64,000 nt of DNA. Source: Ephydatia muelleri. Its lineage: Eukaryota; Porifera; Demospongiae; Spongillida; Spongillidae. The stretch is taken from contig JABACO010000018.1 in assembly GCA_013339895.1 (NCBI GenBank), positions 7,144,699 to 7,208,698 of the forward strand. Reading direction: 5' to 3'. Position numbers and translations under genes: made by a program. Shown here piece after piece: positions 11,217 to 21,399 of this stretch (position 1 is its first letter; every line of letters starts with the position of its first letter). Under the pieces are notes generated by a model. It was not told the origin of the DNA, made no database searches, and was given only the letters and a program-made list of their open reading frames with translations.

Positions 11217-13955
11217 CACGCTTGTATGGTATGATCAAAAATGGTGGACAGACCTTATTCTGGAAAGTGAAGAAATCCCCATATGTCCTCCTAATTGCAT
11301 AGCAAGTACTGTCTGACCAGTCCACCTTTTAAGAGAGAGAGATACATTGAGTTTTAGAGTGAGTTACAAAATATATATTGATCTTTCTTGCTCTTGTCTG
11401 GAAAGGTTGCCTTCTTCCCCCTCCTCCAGTTTGTGTGCACACATCTGCACCCATATGCACGCACACACCCCTCCCACCTCACCACGCACTGTACCTGAAT
11501 GATGTAAATGAAGCGTTTATCGCTTGGTCTCTTGTACACTCCGTGAACATCCACACGAGTGATGTAAGCTTCATCGGCAAAAGACACACACAAATGTACA
11601 TAAATCCTACTGACAGCCACAGATGCAACTGCATACGCATACACATACACATACATGCAAATGCACACATACACACAACTGTCTTGCAACACAGCAGTGG
11701 CCACATCAACAGTCTACCACTCCTAGCATAGAGGCAATGCATAGAGGCAATGCATAATTAAGCTACGTGTATGTGTGAATGTACTTGACCCAATAGTTTA
11801 GCACCTCTTGGTAGTAAGATTCATAAGATTGCACCTTCTGTTTGTGTGTATTTGAGTGTGTGCCAGGGTACCTATGCCAACACGCCCCCCCCCCCCACCA
11901 CCATCACCCACCATCACCCACAAGCCACAACACAGTGTACACACACTCACCACCAGGCAGAGCTTCTGGAAAAGGCAAAGGTTCTGCAAGAGACAATGGA
12001 GCCTCACCATTTCCTGAGATGCTATCTGTTTTCTGTAGCTACGGAAAACACAAGAGTCATTACCCATCCTCACCCATAGAGTGACATACCCACAGAGACA
12101 CAACCTGATCCATAATTCACATACCCACAGAGCCACATCCCACCCCCACATACACAACCTGATCCATATTTCACATACCCACAGAACCACATCCCATCCC
12201 CACATACACAACCTGATCCATATTTCACATACCCACAGAGCCAAATCCCACCCCCACATACCTTCATGCCTTCTCACTCTCCTCCCACAATCCTTCCCCT
12301 TTCCCCAACCTTCCTTCACTGGTCACCCTCACCTCTAGTTACCATTTTGTTTTGTACCTGCTCTAATGCCCCATTCCCTTACTCCTGCTTATTCGCAGCC
12401 TTGACCAGACTGGGGTCAAGGAATTGCATCGTGTGTGCATTCCTATGTGCCCTTTCATGAGGGGGAAGCAGGGTGTGTGTGGTGTGTGTGTGTGTGTGTG
12501 TGTGGTGTATGTGTGTGTGTGTGTATGTGTGTGCGTGCATGTATGTATGTGCGTGCATGTATGTATGTGTGTGCATGTATGTATGTATGTGTGTGTGTGG
12601 AGACAGACATGAGGGGAGAGACAGACAAGATGGGAGGAGGGGAGGAGAGACAGACATGGCTGTACCAGCTGAACAATAAAATAGAAGGGTGACAATCAAC
12701 TTTTAAGGATTCTGACATATAGCCACACTTTTAATTACAGCATCTAAGCAAAGTTGACACACACCCAACACAACACACATACACACACACACTCTTAAGC
12801 CACCACAGCTCCCTCAGCTAGACCACAGGCAAGGGTGTGGACCTTTATTACATGTTCCTCTGCCAAACTAACTTAAGGTCCACACATAAGATAATGGGTG
12901 CCATACTGCTGCCCACAGCTACCAACGGAATGCCAATAACGTGAGATTGTATTCATGCTCATGGAATTGAACTGCACGTGTTATTATGCTTCTGCTGTGT
13001 TAACCCCCTCCTCTCATCCCTGATTGAGTAGATCATGCCACACACCCCCACACACAGGAATGGTTATCCTTGCAGCTGATGCTTATCCCCTCTTCCCCCC
13101 CTCCCCCCCCCCACCTTTCTGTCTCTTTTATCTTCCCCAACTCAGAGGACATTATTAACTCCATCACACATGCACACGCACACATTGCACACACACAAAC
13201 ACACATAAGTCACATCTGCACTGCTCCACAAGCACATGGTACATTAACCAGCACACATTCACTGGTCCATGGAACATGCCATTAATATCCATTAACACAA
13301 CAAACCACACACGTGTACTCATGCACACAAAATACACCCTTCATTCACTACATTGGAAGAAGTCCCAGTGCTAACTGTATGAAACTACACCCCCCTCTCC
13401 CCCTCCCTCTCTCCTGTCACTGACCTCCACTTCCATTGGGCTCAAAGAAGAAGTCACCTCTGTGTCCAACTTGATCTTAGCAGAATAAAGAACGTCCATC
13501 GCCTGCAGGTAAGTGTACATTAGATGGTGCCTCTGCCCAAACGACAGGACGGGATGGTTCACGGCCATGACGTAGAGCAGCCTGTAGTCGTCGAGTACGC
13601 TGAGGTCGCTCGTGTCTCTGAACGAGGTCAGAATCCTGCTGTCGTCGAGAAGGTTGAACACTACTTCAGCCACTGGCCGGTTGTTCGGATGCAGGAGCGC
13701 CAGGGCGTGACACAGCTTTTCGCACACCTCGTGCGTGAGTCCCGTCTGCTTGAAGACGGCGTAGTAATTCGTCCTGTTCGCGTTCCCTTCCAGAGCCGGG
13801 TTCTCCTTCACCTGGCTCGCCGAGACGTCTGCCATGACGTGGCCGACGAACATCGCCTCGTAGTAGGTGCAGTGTCGGAGCAGCCTGCAGAGGAGGTCGA
13901 TGCGGTCGCACGCTGGCAAGCAGTGGAAGGTCCTCATCATCTCCGCAATGTACAT
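6447..13955 (-). CDS. ZCCHC14-like protein with PX, SAM and CCHC zinc knuckle
   Basis: A large multi-exon gene. Exons in transcript order: 13425-13955 (N-terminal helical domain, start MYIAEMMRTF), 11951-12038, ~11495-11566 and 11254-11325 (PX domain start, TRVDVHGVYKRPSDKRF then YGDFFTFQNK), 10912-11057 (QRIIPYLPGKK, PX core), 10584-10705, 8895-10189 (long Ser/Pro/Thr-rich region ending LPKWLKRHRLHKYAKIF, first half of a SAM domain), 8671-8759 (second half of SAM, LTEENLKEKGMTAGAAKKL), 6447-7541 (ten-His run, then CFNCGKKGHLGSSC knuckle). Vertebrate ZCCHC14 and ZCCHC2 share this plan; the SAM domain favours ZCCHC14, known to bind RNA hairpins and to recruit TENT4 poly(A) polymerases. Role here is by homology. 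The final short exon is unassigned. The start may lie further upstream. Confidence 0.82.
7317..7346 (-). repeat. coding (CAC)n encoding poly-His
   Basis: The plus-strand GTG triplet run encodes ten consecutive histidines in the last large exon of the ZCCHC14-like gene, between PSSAPKN and RRAESLG. Confidence 0.85.
8083..8668 (+). repeat. 51-bp minisatellite in SAM-domain intron
   Basis: About eleven units are built from GATAGAGCTGGGGATATGGT and CAGGGCAGGGACTTAGGGGA. They alternate between a full 51-bp form and a shorter ~26-bp form lacking the GATAGAGCTGG block. The array ends one base or so from the donor side of the exon at 8671-8759, so it fills the end of the intron next to the splice site. 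Confidence 0.9.
11150..11213 (+). repeat. (TG)n microsatellite
   Basis: About 30 TG dinucleotides lie in the PX-domain intron of the ZCCHC14-like gene, preceded by a GGGAGGGAGGG purine stretch. Confidence 0.95.
12085..12260 (+). repeat. ~54-bp minisatellite
   Basis: Three to four units contain ACCTGATCCATATTTCACAT and ACCCACAGAGCCACATCCCA. It is intronic in the ZCCHC14-like gene. The interval 12261-13424 is further low-complexity intron (TG/CA runs at 12471-12600 and 13160-13210), with no exon that I recognise. Confidence 0.8.
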
Positions 13956-14475
13956 CGCTTCGGTGGTAGGGAGTTGCGCACAAACTGAGTGCTTTTTTTT
14001 GTGTGTGTGGGTGAGCGACTTGGACGGAGGAATGGAATGCGCTTGTCCGTTAAAGAGAATCTAATGTGGTCCTCTTGTCACCGGTAGCTTTGCATTAGGA
14101 ACAACGCACCCCTGTCATGACCTAGAAGAAAAAAAGATGACCAACAGGCGCAGAAGCTTTGCAAAAAAAAAAAAAAAGCAGAATGTGCGGCTCTAGAGCC
14201 AAGCTGGCTTAACTTACTCGCTACGCCGGTTGCCGCACACAAACGTAAGATGAAGCACACGTATGTCCTTCCCAAGGAACAAATCTAACAGAACAAGACT
14301 GCAGTACTGCCTTTCGCTACTTTCTTCAAAACGTTTCAGCTTGTTTTTTATTTTTATTTTTTAAACTTCTTTATGTTCTCTGAGGGAGGTTGCAGGCGGC
14401 GGCTCAGAGCTATGAAATTTCAATATACCGTATACGGTGGAATGCTTATTATTGATTGAATAATAATGGGTAGCG
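13956..14475. promoter_or_regulatory. head-to-head intergenic region ZCCHC14-like / ZFAND1
   Basis: 520 bp separate the two divergent start codons, so the segment probably holds both promoters. It contains an A15 run near 14163 and no obvious TATA box at a convincing position. No specific factor site is claimed. Confidence 0.45.
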
Positions 14476-15701
14476 ATGGAATTGAATGTTGGTGAGCAGT
14501 GCACTTTTGCGTTATGCAAACGTCTGGGTAAGACTATTTGCGTTGGCCGTGTCAAAGCGCTACCAGGGATTCCATCGCTTTCAGATTTTTTACCGTTTTT
14601 ATGTGATGGCTGCGGTCAAGTGTTTTGGTACGTTTTCATATGTGTAGGCCCACTACATGTAGTCTGTACTATGCCATCTGTAATTGCTACGCAAGTGAGC
14701 GCCAGGAGTGTGTCTCCTAAGTCAGATGTGACTCTCCATCATAGAATGCGTTATCGGCGTTATCAAATTGCCGATACAAAACAATCATTTTTACGAGAAC
14801 GTGTGTGAATTGGGTCAAGGTCGCGCGGGAAGCACCCGTGTATATTTGAAATCTGGGAAGTTACGTACTTCCTCTCTCAAGCTCTCAAGCCACTTGCACT
14901 GATGGTGCACGTGCTGTCCATCACGTGACACAGTCGAAAACTACTACATTGTAAAAGCAGTGTGTATGTTTGTCACTGACAGCATCCCTTGACTTAAGTC
15001 GCTTCCACTGTAGCAAAGAGCACCGGACCCAGGATAGCCACAGTTGCACACACATCGCTCATCCTCCCAAGATCCAGGTGTGTAGTCCCATTTTATTTTA
15101 TTTTTCACTAAAGAGGACATCGAATTGCTATTTTAGGCAGAAGCAACAGTGGCTCCTGCCTTTTATCTCTGCTCCCTACCTGGCTGTGGGAGAAAGGAAA
15201 TTGCAGAGATCAAGTGTACACTGTGCAGCCACACCTTCTGTCTGCAGTGAGTTGAGTGTAGTCCAGAATAGGTACCAGGACACACACAGTTTAGTACAGG
15301 ATTGGTACCAGGACACACACAGTTTGGTCCAGGATTGGTACCAGGACACACACAGTTTGGTTCAGGATTGGTACCAGGACACACACAGTTTGGTCCAGGA
15401 TTGGTACCAGGACACACATAGTTTGGTCCAGGATTGGTACCAGGACATGCATAGTTTGGTTCAGGATTGGTACCAGGACACACATAGTTTGGTCCAGGAT
15501 TGGTACCAGGACACACATAGTTTGGTCCAGGATTGGTACCAGGACACACATAGTTTGGTTCAGGATTGGTACCAGGACATACAAAGTTTGGTCCACCAGA
15601 ATGACGCAGCTAGAAACATGCAAATTGACTTTGTCCACCTAAGCTGGTATTGTAAATTGTATGTAGTTATGCATCAAATGAACACACCTTACATGTACAC
15701 T

Positions 15702-15748
<47 letters not shown>

Positions 15749-16154
15749 TATGTACACATACATATGTACACATACATATATGCAGTCATAGACACCAGGA
15801 GGATCATGGGTGCCCAGTCCTCAAAGGAGCAATGGAGTCACCTTCCTTGATCACCCCAGCACCAAAGAAACTCGAAGAGGGCAAGGCAAATGGTTGGATG
15901 CCCACAGTAGTGTGCACTGGTAGGCTGTGATCGGTCCTCCACTTCCTGCAGCAAGGAAGGGCGCTAAATCTGAATCCTGCGCCTCAAAAGTGGCACTTAT
16001 GAAAATGAAAATGAATGCACAAGGGGCCTCTTCTATCCCCCAGGTAGGATAGCATACAATGCCATACTGCACAAGGGTTTGTACCTGTGTAATCGAACTG
16101 TAGATTTTAATAGCACAGTGTGTGGAGCGATGTATGTGCTTTGCTGGTAACCAT

Positions 16155-16217
<63 letters not shown>

Positions 16218-16900
16218 TGTGAGTACAGTCCAATTACATGTAGATGCATGTCTGGATAATATTAAACTGCAATGTGTCTTTCATCCTGCTGAACGGTGCA
16301 TATTTTACAGAGTGCACTGTAGCACAGTACAGTACGCTTGCATTCTAGTGTGCGCCCTGCTGTCACAAGCTGCATGTGCTGGATTGAGGGTTAAGGTCAG
16401 CTGGATTGAGGGTTCAGGTCAGCTGGATTGAGGGTTAAGGTCAGCTGAATTGAGGGTTAAGGTCAGCTGGATTGAGGGTTAAGGTCACTTTGCCTGGACA
16501 GGATAGAGTTGTGATGAAAAAGGACGATTTGCACAGCTTTAGCATGTTGAACTGGTATGAGTACCCTTGACACTACAGGAGGATAGAATATACTATCATG
16601 TCACACTCCCTGAGGGGGACTCGTTGCTCACAGCAGCTTTGTTCTTCTCCAAGGTTGGTTAGAGCAAAAGTTAACTGTGGCGTTGGGTTACTGCTTTCCT
16701 TTCCAGGAATGGTCAGTGGGCAAAGCAGTTGACTTCATTGCACATAAGTATAACCTGAGAAATGAAAACAATGTCGTCACTTCGAAGGTAGGAAGATATA
16801 ATTGCTCAGGCACATTTGAGATGCTGTACCCCTGTAGAAACTGCTGCTTTTTGCGCCGGACGGACGTGCGTTCGCATTGCAGGACGTATTTCTTTCTCTT
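14476..16900 (+). CDS. ZFAND1: AN1-type zinc finger protein 1
   Basis: ZFAND1 links the p97/VCP ATPase and proteasome to stress-granule clearance. Exons: 14476-14527 (MELNVGEQCTFALCKRL), 14585-14627 (DFLPFLCDGCGQVF), 14999-15077 (CRFHCSKEHRTQDSHSC, closing the first AN1 finger), 15137-15246 (second finger, IKCTLCSHTFCLQ), 15792-15919 (HQEDHGC, closing the second finger), 15952-16043 (ASKVALMKMKMNAQG), 16579-16653 (EDRIYYHVTLPEGD) and 16707-16787 (EWSVGKAVDFIAHKYNLRNE, ubiquitin-like C-terminal domain). All phases agree. The second finger is split by an intron full of minisatellite and is two residues shorter than usual in its last loop. One intron must be only 32 nt (15920-15951). The C-terminal exon after 16787 is not resolved. 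Confidence 0.88.
15258..15596 (+). repeat. 33-bp minisatellite in ZFAND1 AN1-finger intron
   Basis: About ten units follow the consensus GATTGGTACCAGGACACACA + CAGTTTGGTCCAG. It is 33 bp long, so it stays open in frame and reads as QDWYQDTHSLV repeats. Exon phases place it in the intron between 15246 and 15792, so it is not coding. A CA tract follows at 15703-15743. Confidence 0.88.
16377..16490 (+). repeat. 22-bp minisatellite
   Basis: Five units of CTGGATTGAGGGTTAAGGTCAG lie in the ZFAND1 intron before the exon at 16579. The (TG)n tract at 16158-16215 lies in the same intron. Confidence 0.88.
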
Positions 16901-17093
16901 CTAGACATTGCTCCAAGCGGCAGCACGTTGATGTTACAGTATCAATGATGTCATGAGTGTCAAAGTTTGCGCATTGCGTCATAAATATTGCCCAACGTGG
17001 TCGTTGAATTGCGCCAATCGTCCTTCGATATAACGTCCCTTCGTTCTTAATTAAGTACCGCTTGTTGTACTTCTGCCAAAAGACAAAAACAAA

Positions 17094-17516
17094 ATGGCAG
17101 TGCGTGTGCAGTTCGAGGGTAGCAGCGAAGTCGGTGTGTTTGCGAAGTTGACAAATGCGTACTGCTTGGTGGCTATCGGAGGTTCAGCCAATTTCTATAG
17201 GTGAGTTACGCTTGTCGAAGGTTTAGTCGCACCATCACTGAGCTGCTCATGTTATAGTGTGTTCGAAGGAGAGCTATCAGATGCCATTCCGGTCGTATAC
17301 ACGTCCATAGCGGGATGTCGCATCGTTGGCAGATTGTGCGTCGGTAAGTAACACGTGACCCATCGTGGTCGTTTTAATGTTCATCACCAAACATCATTTT
17401 TTTAGGTAATAGACATGGCCTTCTTGTTCCCAATAATACCACAGACCAGGTCAGTATTACTGCAGCCCTTTTCCTTTCTAGTGTGAAGGCTTTGTACCAT
17501 CCTTACCAATTCATTT

Positions 17517-17581
<65 letters not shown>

Positions 17582-18204
17582 TGTGAAGCATAACAGACTG
17601 CTACTATTCTTGAGCAGCTTGAAGTGGCAATCTTTAGTCCATTCCCTCATTAGACTTTGTGTCCAGTTCAGTCCTGTCTATATTAAATAACCCGTCTAGG
17701 GACAAAAAGACAGTTGCCTGTAAAAAAACAGATTCTGTTGTTGCGTGATGTGTGATGCTTGTGAGCCCTTCCAACTTTGCACTTGAGTTGTACACACTGT
17801 AGGAGTTGCAGCACCTCAGGAATTCCCTGCCTGACAGTGTCAAGATCCAGCGAGTGGAAGAGAGACTCTCAGCTCTGGGTAACTGCATCACGTGCAATGA
17901 CTACGTCGCCCTGGCCCACCCTGACATAGACAGAGTAAGTAGGTGTGGACCTTATATTTTCTGAATGTTGCTAAATCATGTAGCTCTCTGTTTGTTGGGT
18001 ACTAATATATTACCTGCCATGCAGCAACATAGTCCAAGGTTTATATTTTCTTCCTCACCTAATGTCGATTACGAGTCAGTTGTAAATCTCTATCCATTGG
18101 TCATGTGTCATGTGATTAATGTTTGACTGCTGTCACCACCACCACCACCACCACCACCACCACCATCATCACACCATCATCACCACCACCACCACCACCA
18201 TCAT

Positions 18205-18236
<32 letters not shown>

Positions 18237-20053
18237 CCACCATCATCACCACCACCATCATCACCATCATCACCACCACCATCATCATCACCACCATCAC
18301 CACCACCATCATCATCACCACCATCACCACCATCATCACCACCATCATCATCACCACCACCATCATCGCCATCGCCACCATCATCACCACTACCATCATC
18401 ACCATCATCACCATCATCACCATCATCACCACCACCACTATCACCACCTTCTGTCCCACTGCAGGAAACAGAAGAGATACTGGCTGACACACTAAAGGTG
18501 GAGGTGTTTAAGCAGACCATAGCAGATCACATGCTGGTAGGAACCTACTGCTGCTTCAACAACCAGGGGGGGCTGGTAGGTGTGGTCAACGTGGTGGGTA
18601 CAACATGTGTTTCAGGTTTCCTCCCTCCTCTCTTTGGCAGGTTCATCCCAAGACCAAGATAGAAGAGCAGGATGAGCTGTCTTCCCTCCTGCAAGTCCCA
18701 CTTGTGGTGAGTTCTGCTACACTAATGGCATGCACTGTTGTACAAGAGGGTTATGTCAGTTGCAATCTGTGCACCTTGGGAGTACACTACCCACCAACAT
18801 TTCTCATGCCTCTGTTTTTGCATGGAATCTTGGTACGCTCATTACACAGAGGTTATCTCAAATGGAGTTGGTTTGTTCGAAATCGATTTGCCTCAGGTTT
18901 TTGATGGTCTCTTGTAACAGGTTGTTGTGCACACTCTTGTTTGCCATTCCCCCTAATCTGCAAGCCTTACGTGTACATCCAAACAAAGGCTAGAAATCCT
19001 TTTCCTTCCTTCCCTCTCTCTTTGTTGTGGCCCCACCCTACCTCTCTCTCTCCTCCCCCCCCCCCTCCCCCCCCCCCCTTTTTTTTTGTGGCCTTGTGTG
19101 CTGCAATTTGGTTTGTGTGTTTTGCATGGGGAGTAACCTCACTGTTAGCATGGGGAGTAACCCCACTGTTAGCATGGGGAGTAACCCCACTGTTAGCATG
19201 GGGAGTAACCCCACTGTTAGCATGGAGAGTAACCCCACTGTTAGCATGGGGAGTAACCTCACTGGTAGCATGGGGAGTAACCCCACTGTTAGCATGGGGA
19301 GTAACCCCACTGTTAGCATGGGGAGTAACCCCACTGGTATGCAGTAAGCATTCGTGCACAGACACTTGTGTCGTGCTTGCAGGTATGGTCTAGTGGCCAT
19401 CTTTTCTATGCATGCCAGTCATGTAAATATTGTGGTCTGGTAGCCATCTTTTGCTTCTACGTGCAGGCGGGTACAGTGAACAGGGGTAGTGATGTGATTG
19501 GAGCGGGTCTCTTGGTGAACGACTGGAGTGCGTTCTGTGGCTTCAACACCACCAGCACAGAGATGTCGGTCATTGAGGGAGTCTTCAAATTATCTGATCA
19601 CCAACCATTCTCTCTCGGGTCTCATCTCCAGGCACCTCTAGTAGACAGGTGGGTCTGGGAGGAGGCATCCAAATAGCTTCATTTTTATTATTATTATTAT
19701 TATTTTTTGGAGGGGGGGGGCAGTGGTGTTGTGCCACCACACCTAATTGCACCTGCCATTTGAACTTTTGGCATGTGCTGTTTTTGCCTTGGCAACCGAA
19801 GATAAGGGTTTGTCGTATTGAAAACAATGATTTGTTTAATTGTACATTCTAAGTCTTCCATGTACGTTACGTTCCATAAAGTGTCACATGTGAACGCATG
19901 TGCGTGTGGATTTGTAAGTTTGCAATGTAAACTGTGTAGGTCTGTTGTACGGCTTTTGTGTGTACACACACACATGCCAGGCATAGTAGCATTACAGAGT
20001 CACTGCCAATGTTAGATTTGCTGCAATGTGTACAATTACTTACTGCATCTTTA

Positions 20054-20118
<65 letters not shown>

Positions 20119-20187
20119 ATGCGGGCATGTTTTGTGGGCTTTCCTGCTTTAACCTTTGATTTCTCCCTCTGCAGCATGGTGTCCTGA
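17094..20187 (+). CDS. EIF6: eukaryotic translation initiation factor 6
   Basis: EIF6 binds the 60S subunit, prevents premature joining to 40S, and is needed for nucleolar 60S biogenesis. Eight exons give 246 codons in perfect phase, essentially the human length: 17094-17200, 17258-17343, 17406-17449, 17803-17934, 18465-18575, 18641-18706, 19467-19648 and 20175-20187. Diagnostic segments are [97 protein letters not shown] and [16 protein letters not shown]. The last exon adds only the final five codons (DSMVS, stop). Introns 4, 6 and 7 carry large simple repeats. The gene starts about 300 bp after the last recognised ZFAND1 exon, in the same direction. Confidence 0.98.
17517..17580 (+). repeat. 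(TG)n microsatellite in EIF6 intron 3
   Basis: About 31 TG dinucleotides lie between the exons ending 17449 and starting 17803. Confidence 0.95.
18133..18456 (+). repeat. (CAC/ATC)n trinucleotide array in EIF6 intron 4
   Basis: About 320 bp is composed almost only of CAC, CAT and ATC triplets and ends within 10 bp of the acceptor at 18464. It could serve as an extended pyrimidine-rich tract. His/Thr, Pro/Ser and Asp/Gly polypeptides read from it are artefacts. Confidence 0.92.
19122..19342 (+). repeat. 24-bp minisatellite in EIF6 intron 6
   Basis: Nine units of AGCATGGGGAGTAACCCCAC+TGTT. Each unit contains the short inverted repeat GGGG-AGTAA-CCCC, so single strands could form a row of small hairpins. 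A C/T homopolymer stretch (19045-19086) precedes it. Confidence 0.9.
20057..20117 (+). repeat. (TG)n microsatellite in EIF6 intron 7
   Basis: About 30 TG dinucleotides lie 58 bp upstream of the tiny last exon of EIF6. Confidence 0.95.
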
Positions 20188-21399
20188 TGTTGTCTCCTCC
20201 ATTCCACATCTATTGTGGGTCCTGATGGAACCAAACTTGCAATTTGTAATAGCATTGCATAATATCATCATATTCTAGAAATATTGTCTGAGACTATGGT
20301 GTACGTAAGTGGGAGGCGATATATTTACACGACCAAACATGCTGAAATTAACCAATTGTCCAACTGAGAAACAGACATTATTGAAGTAGTAACAGTTCTT
20401 TTCTTCTAGCAGATAGGATGCACAGTATAACAATTGTATACTGTACCAGTATATGCAATATAATACTCCTTTCAAGAGTGATTTTGTAGATTGGAATACG
20501 AATACACAAATGCAGCAACTCAGTTTGGGGCCATACATACATACGTGCAGTGTTCATTGCAACCTAGTTTCAAATAGTCAGCTCTACTTCGTGTTCATCT
20601 TCTATGATAGTACTTCTCCTGACAACATCTGGTTCCACATACCTGACAAAGAGGGAGGAAAGGGCTGAGGGGGTTGTGCTAATGCCTTTATGAAAGTTAC
20701 ATCAATGGAGGAGGAAATAACTATGTGGGTATCTACCACTGCCTAACCTAAAATTTCAGTGACAAATGTTCTATCGGTTGGTGTGCTTTTTTTTATTGTT
20801 TTAACCTATTAATTTCAAACCACTGAATCAAAGACCTTGAATTATTAATATAGATGCAAATAAGCGTTGGTATCATATATGCATATGAAACCAAATATCT
20901 GTGAGGTACCATTTCATTGTTGAGATACAAGCTTGATTTTGGAGGTGATTGTGTTTTCAATAAATCATTACAATTAAGTGACATCTTTCGCCATAATATT
21001 AAAGTAATAAAAATAAAAGATTTTCCTATGTTTCTTGACACCTGTAAACCCCCTAATAAATTAGTAATTGACACCATGAGCGAAGTTGCATTCAACCTTA
21101 AAGTTGCAGCCTTGACAACAGGTCATCATCTATTAGAGCTCACATAGGCTGAGATGACTGTCCCAGATTAATTTACCTTCAAAAACATTTCTGTAGTTCT
21201 GTTATTGCTTGCATGTGAACATGTGGATATACAGCAATAACTAATGATAGAGATCTAGCCACACTCAAACACAACGGGTGTGTGTTATCTGGTTCATTAG
21301 CTTGTGTTGTCAGTTATCTGTTACTAATAATATGCTTTTACGTTGTGGTGTATTATTAAAGGATAATGATAATTAAAAGAGTACGTTATGGGCAGTTTG
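20188..21399. other. AT-rich intergenic DNA
   Basis: No gene, repeat family or RNA gene is recognisable. Short open stretches on both strands around 20800-21150 have no exon-like boundaries or familiar motifs. Confidence 0.6.

Noticed and set aside
14970-15791. A 273-codon frame with ten WYQDTHSLVQ repeats.
   Set aside because: ZFAND1 exon phases and the completed zinc finger at 15792 place the array in an intron.
18116-18662. Asp/Gly-, Ser/Pro- and His-rich ORFs in the EIF6 region.
   Set aside because: They come from a CAC/ATC intronic array; EIF6 exon phases exclude them.
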